A DNA stretch of 64,000 nucleotides from Phycisphaerales bacterium (GTDB lineage: Bacteria; Planctomycetota; Phycisphaerae; Phycisphaerales; SM1A02), in assembly GCA_030748455.1 (NCBI GenBank), contig JASMLY010000044.1, forward strand, positions 1 through 64,000, written 5' to 3'. This document shows positions 7,699 to 16,329 of the stretch, piece by piece. A program made the position numbers and the translations under genes. The first letter of the stretch is position 1. Each line of letters starts with the position of its first letter. The notes below the pieces were generated by a model, which saw only the letters and a program-made list of their open reading frames with translations, made no database searches and was not told where the DNA came from.

Positions 7699-9303
7699 AT
7701 GGGTGAACGAACTCCAAAAAAGATGTCTGAGAAAAAAAAGGGGGTACATCGGATAGCGACGAATTATGGGCGGCTCATTGGCACAATGGCGATTGGAATT
7801 GCCACTGTCCCCTTACAAATCAAATGGATCGGCATGGATGGTTTTGGTCTTCTTGGCCTTGTTGGCTCTACAGTCGGCGTGGGTCGAATGCTCCAAGACA
7901 TGACGAGAAGTTCTATGGTGCGAGAGTTGGGCGCTGCATGGCATAAGAACGATGATGGAATATTCAAGGAAACGTACGCGGGCTCATTTCGAGTAAGCGT
8001 CATCGTCACAATCCTTACAGCAATTGTGTTTGGGGGCATCATTTCTATACTCCCGCTGTTAGATATTAAATCCGAGTGGGTTGCCCCCGCGCAATGGATT
8101 ACAGCATGTGAGGGGTTGGCAACCTGCGTCATCGTACTTCTCTCTCCTACGATCAACATGCTCATTGTCAAAGAGCAATTTTTTTGGCACAACGCGTGGA
8201 CCGTTGTTCGCCGCAGTGCATTCCTGATTGCGACCATCATTCCCTACCTGATCATGCAGGTGGAAGATGTTCCCAAAGGGCTCTACATCTATGGAACCAT
8301 TTTGTTAATCATCAATAGTGCAAGCACAGTGCTGTTGGTGCTTGGGTCAACAATGGCAGATACAAAGTTGATCCCTACTCTTCGCCATTCCACACCAGAA
8401 GCAATGAAGCGAGTCGCAGGAACCTTTGGTTGGAATAGTAGTGTGGTTTTGGCTGTTAATTTGCAAGAGAGAGTTGCCGCCTTCATCATGAATATCTTTT
8501 TCGGGCTGTGGGGAAATGCTGTTTTCTCTCTTGCATTACGTCTCGTGAGTTACATTCGGATGGCAACATTAGGTCTTACCTTTGGGCTTGATTCCGTCAG
8601 CGCACGCCTCAGCTCTGATGAAGATAAAAGTTCGTTGCAAAGCATGTTCCGGCACAGCACTCGGATGTTGAGCTTTGTTGCGTTTCCAGCGATGGTAGTC
8701 GTGTTTTTTCTCGCCGAACCCTTACTTAGAGTTTGGGTTGGAAGCAGTATTTCAAACCCAACAGAGATGCTCCCTCCATCTGAACTCCTCGTGAAGATCA
8801 TGGTCCTAGGGCTTACTTGCAGAGCGATCTCTGACGGATGGATGAAATTGTTTTATGGGGCGGGTTTCATCCACAAGTATGCACCCTATGTACTCTTTGG
8901 TGGATTCTTTAATCCAATCCTTGCGATTGTTTTAATCAAGACCCTCCCAGAAAGTTGGAACTATATAGGTGCTGCAGTTGCATATTCTTTTGTTTTTCTC
9001 GTTGTCCATATGTTCGTGATGCCAAAAGTAACTGCAAGCGAAGTAAATCTTTCACTAAAAGTAATTCTTGCTCCTACCGCAAGACCCCTAGGCATTGCAA
9101 TCGTACTCACTCCACTGTTGTTTCTTGGATACCAATTGGGCAATTCACCCGTAATGCATTGGTCAGGTCTACTGGTGAGTGTCTTTGCGTATGGTTGTAT
9201 GTACATCGCTGCGAGCTGGTGGCTTGTGCTCACAAAACGAGAACGTAAAGGGATACTCCGAATCGCAACTCAAACGTTAGGGCTTGGGTCAGGATCATCG
9301 TAA
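7699..9303 (+). CDS. Polysaccharide flippase, Wzx/MATE-like
   Basis: A 534-residue integral membrane protein with 12 to 14 hydrophobic segments spread over its length, beginning with the amphipathic segment HRIATNYGRLIGTMAIG typical of lipid-linked oligosaccharide exporters. The pattern, length and context (polymerase next door, glycosyltransferase and sulfotransferase across the divergent promoter) support export of a polysaccharide repeat unit across the inner membrane. The basic N-terminus would stay in the cytoplasm. Its 3' end overlaps the 3' end of the convergent polymerase gene by 34 bp. Exact substrate is unknown. Confidence 0.85.
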   Translation: MGERTPKKMSEKKKGVHRIATNYGRLIGTMAIGIATVPLQIKWIGMDGFGLLGLVGSTVGVGRMLQDMTRSSMVRELGAAWHKNDDGIFKETYAGSFRVSVIVTILTAIVFGGIISILPLLDIKSEWVAPAQWITACEGLATCVIVLLSPTINMLIVKEQFFWHNAWTVVRRSAFLIATIIPYLIMQVEDVPKGLYIYGTILLIINSASTVLLVLGSTMADTKLIPTLRHSTPEAMKRVAGTFGWNSSVVLAVNLQERVAAFIMNIFFGLWGNAVFSLALRLVSYIRMATLGLTFGLDSVSARLSSDEDKSSLQSMFRHSTRMLSFVAFPAMVVVFFLAEPLLRVWVGSSISNPTEMLPPSELLVKIMVLGLTCRAISDGWMKLFYGAGFIHKYAPYVLFGGFFNPILAIVLIKTLPESWNYIGAAVAYSFVFLVVHMFVMPKVTASEVNLSLKVILAPTARPLGIAIVLTPLLFLGYQLGNSPVMHWSGLLVSVFAYGCMYIAASWWLVLTKRERKGILRIATQTLGLGSGSS

Positions 9304-10661
9304 TCTTGAAAATCTTCTAGTACTTCGGTCTCGTCGTAACTGAACTCTTCCTCTTCTTGGATATCATCAAGAAGAGACCATTGGAGATTTCCGTCTCGAA
9401 TATCATGCCACATCGCTATAAACCAACATGCGAGGACCACATGAAGGTAGGACCATGTGTACGTAGGCCAATACACAACTTGGTTGAACAATCCCTGAAT
9501 GTACATTGCAATCAACAATGTAAAAAGGATGCTATAGACAAGAGGATCGCCAGGTAAAAAGTTCTTTACTTTCCACATCTTGTACCCACAAAATGAGGAA
9601 TACACTGTCAACCAGAGCATCGGAAGCATGAGTGTGATCCCCCCTACATACATCAGATAAAACCATGCATTGTGTGGGTGCATGCCTACTTCTGAAACAG
9701 CTTTAAAATACGATTCTCCCTTCGACCCTAACAGACCAACGAGTGGTCTTCTAGGAAATACTTCACTCCAATATGTAGACCAGATATCTAGGCGGCCAGT
9801 TTCAAGCGAACCTAAGCGCTCTAGGTTGGCTTGTTCACCCATCGATAACACGAGTGGGATGGCGATCAGTGCGAGCACAATTCCAAAAAGCAACATGATT
9901 GGTCTTTTGGAAATTTTGAACAGTACTGGTACCATGACCATCGCAATGGCAAGCATTGTTTGCCGGCTTGCTGTGAGTAATGCCATCCCAATCGTTAGCG
10001 CAAGAATCCACATAAATATTGGTCGCCACGAGATTCGTTTGAACGTCATAGCAGCATAGGCAAACAACGGTGTCGCTAACGCAAAAAGCATTCCTGTTTG
10101 GTTTGAATTCGAGTTATAGGGTTCCCAACGACCCGATCCCTTCAGAAATGCGTCTTCTGGATACAACAGTAAGTTTGATGCGGGAATGGCAATCGCGAGT
10201 AAACAACCTAAGGTCAGTGCATTGATGATTCGCATGAGATCTGAGTGCGTAACGATCGTTCTCGCAGTGAGAACACCAGCAAGCGTGACGCAAATCCATT
10301 GTGACCGCAACACGAACGCTAAAAGAAGTTCTTGGACAGAAATGATGTAGACCATGGCCATACAAGCAATGAAAACAAATAGCCAACCTGCAAACGGCAT
10401 GCTTCTCTTGGGGCCTGGATGTGCCCAAGCTGAAATCGCAATCAACAAGTACGCACCTCCCGAACTTATTTTCGCAGCAGCAGAAATTGGTCCCAGATCA
10501 GGAGATCTCGCGATCGTGAGCCAAGGAACCAAGAGGACCAAGCACAGAAACAATCGTTTCTCTTCTGGAATGAGAAAATAACAAAACAGAAGCAGAAAAA
10601 TTGGAGCAAGCAGCAAGGGCTGGCTTAAAACAAGTTCAAGATAGACTGTAGTTTTGTCCAT
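9270..10661 (-). CDS. O-antigen ligase/polymerase-like membrane protein (WaaL/Wzy superfamily)
   Basis: A 463-residue protein with about a dozen membrane segments and a large periplasmic loop before the motif GMHPHNAWFYLMYVGG. This His-x-x-Asn/His region, conserved in O-antigen ligases and polymerases, sits near the catalytic site. Such enzymes link or polymerise glycan units on the outer face of the inner membrane. The last 45 residues form a strongly acidic cytoplasmic tail (runs of E and D), an unusual addition. It is convergent with the flippase gene and shares 34 bp with it. Ligase and polymerase cannot be told apart by sequence alone. Confidence 0.85.
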   Translation of the reverse strand: MDKTTVYLELVLSQPLLLAPIFLLLFCYFLIPEEKRLFLCLVLLVPWLTIARSPDLGPISAAAKISSGGAYLLIAISAWAHPGPKRSMPFAGWLFVFIACMAMVYIISVQELLLAFVLRSQWICVTLAGVLTARTIVTHSDLMRIINALTLGCLLAIAIPASNLLLYPEDAFLKGSGRWEPYNSNSNQTGMLFALATPLFAYAAMTFKRISWRPIFMWILALTIGMALLTASRQTMLAIAMVMVPVLFKISKRPIMLLFGIVLALIAIPLVLSMGEQANLERLGSLETGRLDIWSTYWSEVFPRRPLVGLLGSKGESYFKAVSEVGMHPHNAWFYLMYVGGITLMLPMLWLTVYSSFCGYKMWKVKNFLPGDPLVYSILFTLLIAMYIQGLFNQVVYWPTYTWSYLHVVLACWFIAMWHDIRDGNLQWSLLDDIQEEEEFSYDETEVLEDFQDYDDPDPSPNV

Positions 10662-10740
10662 GCTGTCGTTTAGTCAGTATAGGTATCGGTCAGAGGTAGC
10701 GAGGTTCTCGTCATTTCCATAAATATGGTAAAACTAGGGG

Positions 10741-11823
10741 ATGAATTGTTTGAACTTTGCAGTATACGTGACTCTTACCTCCACATTCTTGGGTAACACT
10801 GCGATCGGGCAGTGGAATCCTCAGGTGTACAACGCAATCAAATGGACCGCACCAAACCAAGGGCAACAAACAATTCAATACACGACAAACCAAGGGATTA
10901 CCCGTGTCCCATTAGCGTATCATGGTGGTGTTGATTGGAATGAATCAGGTGATATTTCGCACCACGATATAGATCGGTTTACAACGTGGGTACACGAACA
11001 CCTTCAGGAAAATTACTGCGGTCCTATCGTGCTTGATTATGAAAGACCTTGGTGGAAAGAACTAGGTGCTCGATCTATATTGCCAGAGCGACTTAGAGAA
11101 ATCCTATCGATCTATATCGAAGGCGTACAAGTTGCAACAAAAATCTTGCCAAATGCACAGTGGGGGTATTGGGGGTTTCCACTACACAGAAACACAGGCA
11201 AAATATGGGCTGATGAAGGTCTCACAGTAGAGCCACTTGTTGCGAATAGCGCTGCACTCTACCCAGATGTATACGACAGTAAGCTCGGTGGAGACAGTTC
11301 TAATCATGCTGAAAATCACATTTCAAAAATTCTAGAACTTGCACAAGGAAGAATGCCTGTCTATGTATTTGTCTCACCTCGATACACGGGACAAGGCGGA
11401 AACCACACAAACTTTATTCCGAGTGAAGCCTTTTTAAAACAAGCGAATGCGGCAATGAAAGCCGTTTGGATTGATGCAGATGGTACGCAACATAGAATTC
11501 AGGGATTGATCTTTTGGGATTCTTATACATTCACTGCTGAAGAAGAATGGGCTGAACTCGATGAAAGACACACCTACTCTTTTAAACTTCTTTCGGCATT
11601 AGTAGAAGCATGGAAAAAAGAGTTAGCAGATACACGTGTTGAAACTTCGATACCTGAATCTCCATTTTGTCAATACGGACTCCCTGAACCTGTAAACAGT
11701 GCAGCTACCCTCAACCTAAAATCTCAAAAAATTCCCCACGAAGAGAATACGCAGATTTTGCCAGAAATGGAACATGATCGCGTAAACAGCGATCGTGTTC
11801 GAAGCCCTAGAATTAGAGAGTAA
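10741..11823 (+). CDS. Secreted GH56 (hyaluronidase)-like protein
   Basis: A 360-residue protein with a hydrophobic N-terminal segment ending near AIGQ, likely a signal peptide. Its body carries, in the right order, motifs like those of eukaryotic hyaluronidases: VLDYERPWW (residues 97-105), where D99 and E101 match the Asp and catalytic Glu of the family's DxE motif; WGYWGFP (141-147), similar to WGYYAYP; ALYPDVY (172-178), similar to LLPSVY; then PVYVFVSPRY and GLIFWDSYTF, like the late YxWYKY and FIIWGSS segments. It would be a TIM-barrel glycosidase acting on an extracellular polysaccharide. The match is from memory of the family and not a computed alignment. Adjacent polysaccharide genes support a glycan role. 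The last 60 residues look unstructured. Confidence 0.65.
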   Translation: MNCLNFAVYVTLTSTFLGNTAIGQWNPQVYNAIKWTAPNQGQQTIQYTTNQGITRVPLAYHGGVDWNESGDISHHDIDRFTTWVHEHLQENYCGPIVLDYERPWWKELGARSILPERLREILSIYIEGVQVATKILPNAQWGYWGFPLHRNTGKIWADEGLTVEPLVANSAALYPDVYDSKLGGDSSNHAENHISKILELAQGRMPVYVFVSPRYTGQGGNHTNFIPSEAFLKQANAAMKAVWIDADGTQHRIQGLIFWDSYTFTAEEEWAELDERHTYSFKLLSALVEAWKKELADTRVETSIPESPFCQYGLPEPVNSAATLNLKSQKIPHEENTQILPEMEHDRVNSDRVRSPRIRE

Positions 11824-11831
11824 TGCTGAGA

Positions 11832-12554
11832 CTATTGCTTTTGTAATCTCCGTAACCTACGCAAAAATTTAGCCCTGCCAAGATCGGCATCGTTCAAAGA
11901 TCCTTCTTCGATGTTCTCTTTGTACTCGCGAAATGGTGCCTCATCTGAAGTAAACCTGTTTCTTTGATTTCCTTCATCAAGCATTGGATCACCGCCATTT
12001 TTTTCTTTACGCTCTTCAAGTCGTTTCTTCAACTCTTCGAGTGCGGCTTGGTATTTTTCTTGAAAAGATGCCTGCTGTTCCTCGGTTAACAATTTCCATG
12101 CTCTCGCTTGATACACTGCTTGATCAGGTGCAAGCGCCATCAACGCTCTTGTGCGAGTACCAACATCATCTGGAATGTCATCCCCTGCTTGTTTTGCCTC
12201 TTTGGATTTTTTCTTTAGCTCGCGAATTTCTTTTCCATACTCCTTTTGGAATGCTTCTTGGGCAACGCGAAGTTCACGCATCAAAGTCTGAACATTGGTT
12301 TGTTGTTCTTCACTTAATTCGAGAGATTGAAATGTTTTAAGCCAAATTCTTGATTGGGCTTTGCTTTGGTGCGTTTTATTCCCCTTACCAGTTACTCGTG
12401 AGCGTTCTGCTCGCATGTCTTCTAGGGTTACTTCTTCATCTTGAACTGTTGGGCCAGCAAGAAGATCGTCTTGTATCTCTTGGCCAGTACCGGGAGAAGC
12501 CATAAAAACCAAAGCTGCCAGTACTGTTGTCCATGTGGTTTGAAGTGGTGTCAT
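11832..12554 (-). CDS. Secreted helical protein with LTxxQ-type motifs (Spy/CpxP-like)
   Basis: After a signal peptide (cleavage near GTGQ), this 240-residue protein consists of charged, mostly helical sequence. Two segments, LELSEEQQTNVQTLMREL and LTEEQQASFQEKYQ, resemble the LTxxQ repeats of periplasmic Spy/CpxP proteins, which bind unfolded proteins or sense envelope stress. The C-terminal third is very rich in Lys, Glu and Arg. The start at 12554 is preferred because AAAAGGA lies about 9 bases before it; an ATG three codons earlier directly abuts that box. Its gene faces the GH56-like gene with 8 bp between stops. Function is unassigned. Confidence 0.75.
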   Translation of the reverse strand: MTPLQTTWTTVLAALVFMASPGTGQEIQDDLLAGPTVQDEEVTLEDMRAERSRVTGKGNKTHQSKAQSRIWLKTFQSLELSEEQQTNVQTLMRELRVAQEAFQKEYGKEIRELKKKSKEAKQAGDDIPDDVGTRTRALMALAPDQAVYQARAWKLLTEEQQASFQEKYQAALEELKKRLEERKEKNGGDPMLDEGNQRNRFTSDEAPFREYKENIEEGSLNDADLGRAKFLRRLRRLQKQ

Positions 12555-12643
12555 ACGGTTCATTCCTTTTATTTGAGTCGTAAAGATTCAACGAGTCTTT
12601 AGAACGATATAATGCACGATTCCACTGAGAAAGGTACCAAATA

Positions 12644-13732
12644 ATGCCACTTCAACCCACACAACTTAGAAACGCCCTCGCTTCTGTCATAGAAACGGAC
12701 ATTGGAAAGGATATCGTAACTGCAGGGATGGTCAAAGATCTCCAATGTGAGGGGGACAACATCACGCTAGAAATACAACTTTCATCTCCTGATAGCCCAC
12801 TCAGAGATCAGCTACGAGAACAAATCGAGTCCGCATTGCGAGGTGCGGGTCAAGAACATGGCGAGGGTGTCGCAGCGATTCACATTACCTTTACATCAGA
12901 TATGCGTTCAGCAAATGAACGCGTCAGAGAAGAATCGAACCCCCTGCCCCATGTTAAAAAAATTATCGCAGTCGGTGCTGGAAAAGGTGGTGTAGGGAAA
13001 TCCACTGTTGCCACAATGTTTGCTGTGGGTCTCGCTAAACAAGGTGCAAAAGTAGGATTGCTCGATGGTGACATTTATGGACCATCAATGACAACGATGC
13101 TTGGATTACACCGACTTGAATCTAAAGCAGAAGAGAATCAACTTTTACCCTTTGAAGTTCATGGCATCAAAGCGATCACAATTGGAAAGTTAGTTGAACC
13201 CGATCGAGCACTTATCTGGAGGGGTCCGCGTGCACACAGTGCGTTTGGTCAACTCGCAACACAAACGAATTGGGGAGAACTCGATTATCTCATTGTTGAT
13301 TTACCGCCAGGAACTGGTGATGTACCTCTTTCCTTAGCTCAATTGTTACCGCTCTCTGGAGCTGTCATTGTTTGTACACCGCAAGTCGTTGCACAAGACG
13401 ATGCTCGTCGAGCAGTTCGTATGTTCGAACAACTTGGTGTTCCAATCCTAGGTCTTGTTGAAAACATGAGTTATTTTGTTGCCGACGATGGAAAAGAGTA
13501 TGACATCTTTGGTCGAGGAGGTGGGCAACAGATGGCATCTGCTATGAACATCGATTATCTTGGTGGTATCCCGATCCATCCTGATATGCGAATTGCCGCA
13601 GATACAGGTGCCCCACTTAAAAATTGGGAAATCAACGACACAATGTCTAAAGCGCTTGACCAAGCTTGCGAAAACCTCGCAAAAGCAGCCGACATGGCTG
13701 ACCCAAAAAGGCCAACCCTCACAGTTAGCTAA
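12644..13732 (+). CDS. mrp: Mrp/ApbC family P-loop ATPase (Fe-S carrier family), CxxC-less variant
   Basis: A 362-residue protein with an N-terminal MIP18/DUF59-type domain (residues 1-85) and a C-terminal ParA/MinD-like ATPase with the deviant Walker A GAGKGGVGKST (111-121), followed by DGDIYGPS and DLPPGTGD. The family assembles or carries iron-sulfur clusters in the cytosol. The loop after VENMSYF usually holds a CPxC pair that bridges a cluster between subunits; here it reads VADDGKEYDIFG and has no cysteine. Cysteine-free variants with a YDIFG sequence are, to my knowledge, also found in cyanobacteria. The 3' end overlaps the convergent CPBP protease gene by 8 bp. Confidence 0.92.
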   Translation: MPLQPTQLRNALASVIETDIGKDIVTAGMVKDLQCEGDNITLEIQLSSPDSPLRDQLREQIESALRGAGQEHGEGVAAIHITFTSDMRSANERVREESNPLPHVKKIIAVGAGKGGVGKSTVATMFAVGLAKQGAKVGLLDGDIYGPSMTTMLGLHRLESKAEENQLLPFEVHGIKAITIGKLVEPDRALIWRGPRAHSAFGQLATQTNWGELDYLIVDLPPGTGDVPLSLAQLLPLSGAVIVCTPQVVAQDDARRAVRMFEQLGVPILGLVENMSYFVADDGKEYDIFGRGGGQQMASAMNIDYLGGIPIHPDMRIAADTGAPLKNWEINDTMSKALDQACENLAKAADMADPKRPTLTVS

Positions 13733-15116
13733 ACATCAGAATCATCAACGAAACAGTGATTCCATTGTTCGTTCCATGAACGACCATCGAGGGGATCAAC
13801 GTGCCTCTCCATTCACGAAGCATGTTCATACCAATGGCGATACTCATCAAGGCAGGAATTGCTACCCATCCTTGGGGATGAATCGCTGCAAACAAAAACG
13901 ACACGAGTAGGGTACTGCAAATGATGTTGCACATCGTTCCTAGCCTCCCACTAGATCGCAGTTGCCTATAGAGCACACCTCGAAACACTGTTTCTTCAAC
14001 CAAGGGTGCTGCAATCGCTGCCATCACTAGAAGTAGTATCTGAGTAGACCATACGCCCTGTGAGATATCGACAATGATCGGATGAGCCCCACCCCCAGTT
14101 CCCTGCAGAGGATTTGCCTCGGCTCCTCCTGAGGCAATCCCTTGGATAAGAACCAACACGAACGTAAGCAAGACCCCTATACCTAAAATCGGTAGTGTCT
14201 TGGCATACCCAAGTAACCCGACACCAATCTCTCTAAACAGTCCCTCACCTTTCGTCCAGCCGATATCTTCGCGTATTTGTTGCAATGAAACTCCACGGAT
14301 TCTTGCCCAGAAGAGGACTGTCAAACTGCCAAAAAAGGCGCACAACACAAACACCAAGCTCACTGTTGTGTTGCCTTTTGCAACAACAGCACCAAGCGCT
14401 GACGCGATTGTTGGCAGAGCAAGAAGTGCAACAAGCCACAATGCGAACACCTCTGCATAGATACCATGATGTGGTGAGGGGGGAGGCAATGCAGACTTGA
14501 TCGTTCCATCAACCACACTGATGATATTCAGTATGAGCAAGATGAGTCCAACGATCGCAGCCACACAGATGACCGCAAGAACGAGTAATACCATAAGCAA
14601 CTTGCTCGCTGCAGACGCTTCCATCGCTTCTTTTTCTGCTGCATCTGCCTGTAAAAAGGTACCAAACCACCCAAGTGCATCCGATAGAGAAGCGTGTTCA
14701 GCAGGCAAGGTTCCCCCTTCGCAGAGAATATCGAGCATTTCTTGCGTTGTAGACTGCTGTTCATTCAACTCCACGCCCTCCGACGAGAGCACTGATTGCA
14801 ATGAAAGAATCGCTGATTTCGCTGCATCTACATCGCCCAATCCGATCATAAAAGCGATAACTCGCTGTCGCTGATCTACCGTTCCCGTATTCAATACTTC
14901 TACAGATGCCGTGATCCCCTCGGTTGATCCTAGGAGTGACCCTTGTGCGAGGATGAGCTCTGCTTGCACTTGTGCGACAGCCAAACCTACTTCATCAGGT
15001 GAATCTCCCGCCCCATCAACCTCAGCTGAGAGAGTCTGGAGGTACGCTATACCCGCTACAAACAACAGAATAAGGACCCAAGAGGTCTTTACGAAAGCAG
15101 AGATTGGTTGATTCAT
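13725..15116 (-). CDS. CPBP-family intramembrane metalloprotease (Rce1/Abi-like)
   Basis: A 463-residue membrane protein. The N-terminus has one membrane segment and an extracytoplasmic helical region (residues about 25-160); the rest has eight or so membrane segments. The protease core is in the last third: APLVEETVFRGVLYRQL gives the EExxxR motif, SFLFAAIHPQGW gives the second motif with its histidine, and HGTNNGIT the last. These residues bind a metal and attack a bound water in the membrane. The start at 15116 (MNQPISAF) is chosen for the N-terminal membrane segment; the open frame runs further upstream toward rplM. Substrate unknown; relatives cleave prenylated or bacteriocin-type peptides. 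Confidence 0.88.
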   Translation of the reverse strand: MNQPISAFVKTSWVLILLFVAGIAYLQTLSAEVDGAGDSPDEVGLAVAQVQAELILAQGSLLGSTEGITASVEVLNTGTVDQRQRVIAFMIGLGDVDAAKSAILSLQSVLSSEGVELNEQQSTTQEMLDILCEGGTLPAEHASLSDALGWFGTFLQADAAEKEAMEASAASKLLMVLLVLAVICVAAIVGLILLILNIISVVDGTIKSALPPPSPHHGIYAEVFALWLVALLALPTIASALGAVVAKGNTTVSLVFVLCAFFGSLTVLFWARIRGVSLQQIREDIGWTKGEGLFREIGVGLLGYAKTLPILGIGVLLTFVLVLIQGIASGGAEANPLQGTGGGAHPIIVDISQGVWSTQILLLVMAAIAAPLVEETVFRGVLYRQLRSSGRLGTMCNIICSTLLVSFLFAAIHPQGWVAIPALMSIAIGMNMLREWRGTLIPSMVVHGTNNGITVSLMILMFS

Positions 15117-15214
15117 TCGTAAATAATACCACCCAAAGGCGTTGACAATTGACCCGATTTTCGGTACTTTTATGCGTTCGTCCCACTGTAGGGGCAGAAC
15201 GAGGAACAACGATT

Positions 15215-15649
15215 ATGCCACGCCAAACAACATTTGCTAAAACTGGTGAAATTCAACCAAACTGGCTACATGTCGATGCAAAAGGTAAAACCCTTGGTCG
15301 CATGGCAACCACGATTGCAACCCATCTCATGGGAAAACATCGACCCGAATGGACCCCGCATGTCTTGAGTGGTGACTTTGTGATCGTGACAAATGCTGAA
15401 CAAGTTGTGATGACAGGTCGTAAACTCGAACAAAAATCACAACTGATTTACAGTGGCTATCCAGGTGGCTTGAAAGCACACAAATACAGCGACTTGATTG
15501 AAAAACATCCCGAACGAATTATCGAAGAAGCTGTCCGAAGAATGCTTCCAAAAACTCGTTTAGGCAGAGACATGTTCAGAAGACTCAAGGTCTACAAGGG
15601 TCCAGAGCATCCACATACAAACCAGCAGCCAACAGAATTAGCCTGCTAA
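15215..15649 (+). CDS. rplM: 50S ribosomal protein L13
   Basis: The 144-residue product has the L13 hallmarks: WLHVDAKGKTLGRMAT near the start, LMGKHRPEWTPH, and the C-terminal stretch RRMLPKTRLGRDMFRRLKVYKGPEHPH. L13 is an early assembly protein of the large subunit. The start at 15215 (MPRQTTFAK) is chosen because homologues begin about here; upstream in-frame codons overlap the promoter region. rpsI follows 79 bp later, the conserved bacterial rplM-rpsI pair, so they are likely one transcript. Confidence 0.97.
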   Translation: MPRQTTFAKTGEIQPNWLHVDAKGKTLGRMATTIATHLMGKHRPEWTPHVLSGDFVIVTNAEQVVMTGRKLEQKSQLIYSGYPGGLKAHKYSDLIEKHPERIIEEAVRRMLPKTRLGRDMFRRLKVYKGPEHPHTNQQPTELAC

Positions 15650-15728
15650 GTACCGAACCGTACGATCGCACTCGCGATTTTTTATCTCACTACGTTCTCA
15701 AGAGGGACTCCAAGAGTCTACGAACACC

Positions 15729-16271
15729 ATGACAGAAGAAAATAACACTCCAGACACAGAACAGCCAACAGTTGAAAATACTGATGACGCAACAACTTCA
15801 ACTGAAAACGTTGCGCAAGCCAAGGCTCCCGAAAAGAAAATCGAATCAAAGCCAACCACAAAACCTGCAGGAAATGCGCCTGATGGTCATTGGTGGTGGG
15901 GAACAGGACGGCGAAAAGCAGCAGTAGCCCGAGTTCGCATCCGTCCCGGTACAGGTGAATTCAACGTCAACAAACGAAAACTCACTGATTTCTTCTCTGA
16001 AATCCGTGACCACAAAAATATCTTGACAGTGTTAGAAAAAACAAACACCAAAGGATCCGTCGATGTCTTTGTCAACGCCAACGGTGGTGGATATACCGGT
16101 CAAGCTGGTGCCATCATTCTTGGTCTTGGACGTGCGCTTGCAAAATATGATCCTTCGCTTGAAAGCACTTTACGTGATCATGGGTATCTCACCCGTGACC
16201 CGAGAAAAGTGGAACGCAAAAAGCCTGGCCAACCAGGTGCTCGAAAGCGCTTCCAGTTCTCCAAGCGTTAA
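15729..16271 (+). CDS. rpsI: 30S ribosomal protein S9 with acidic N-terminal extension
   Basis: The last 130 residues are standard S9: GTGRRKAAVARVRIRPG, the NANGGGYTGQAGAI segment, and the tail ending KKPGQPGARKRFQFSKR, whose last arginine reaches the P-site tRNA. Before this, about 50 residues are rich in Thr, Glu and Asp with no fold apparent, followed by a Trp-rich link (GHWWWG). Ordinary bacterial S9 is near 130 residues, so this is a lineage-type extension. The gene is second in the rplM-rpsI unit and is followed by a clear terminator. Confidence 0.97.
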   Translation: MTEENNTPDTEQPTVENTDDATTSTENVAQAKAPEKKIESKPTTKPAGNAPDGHWWWGTGRRKAAVARVRIRPGTGEFNVNKRKLTDFFSEIRDHKNILTVLEKTNTKGSVDVFVNANGGGYTGQAGAIILGLGRALAKYDPSLESTLRDHGYLTRDPRKVERKKPGQPGARKRFQFSKR

Positions 16272-16293
16272 TTCAACCCTTACTTTGATTCAA

Positions 16294-16329
16294 GATGGTT
16301 GCAACAACAGTTGCAACCATCTTTTTTTT
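16294..16329 (+). terminator. Intrinsic terminator of rplM-rpsI
   Basis: GATGGTTGCAAC (16294-16305) pairs perfectly with GTTGCAACCATC (16310-16321) around AACA, followed by eight T residues. The T-run touches the stop codon of the convergent gene at 16328. Confidence 0.93.
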
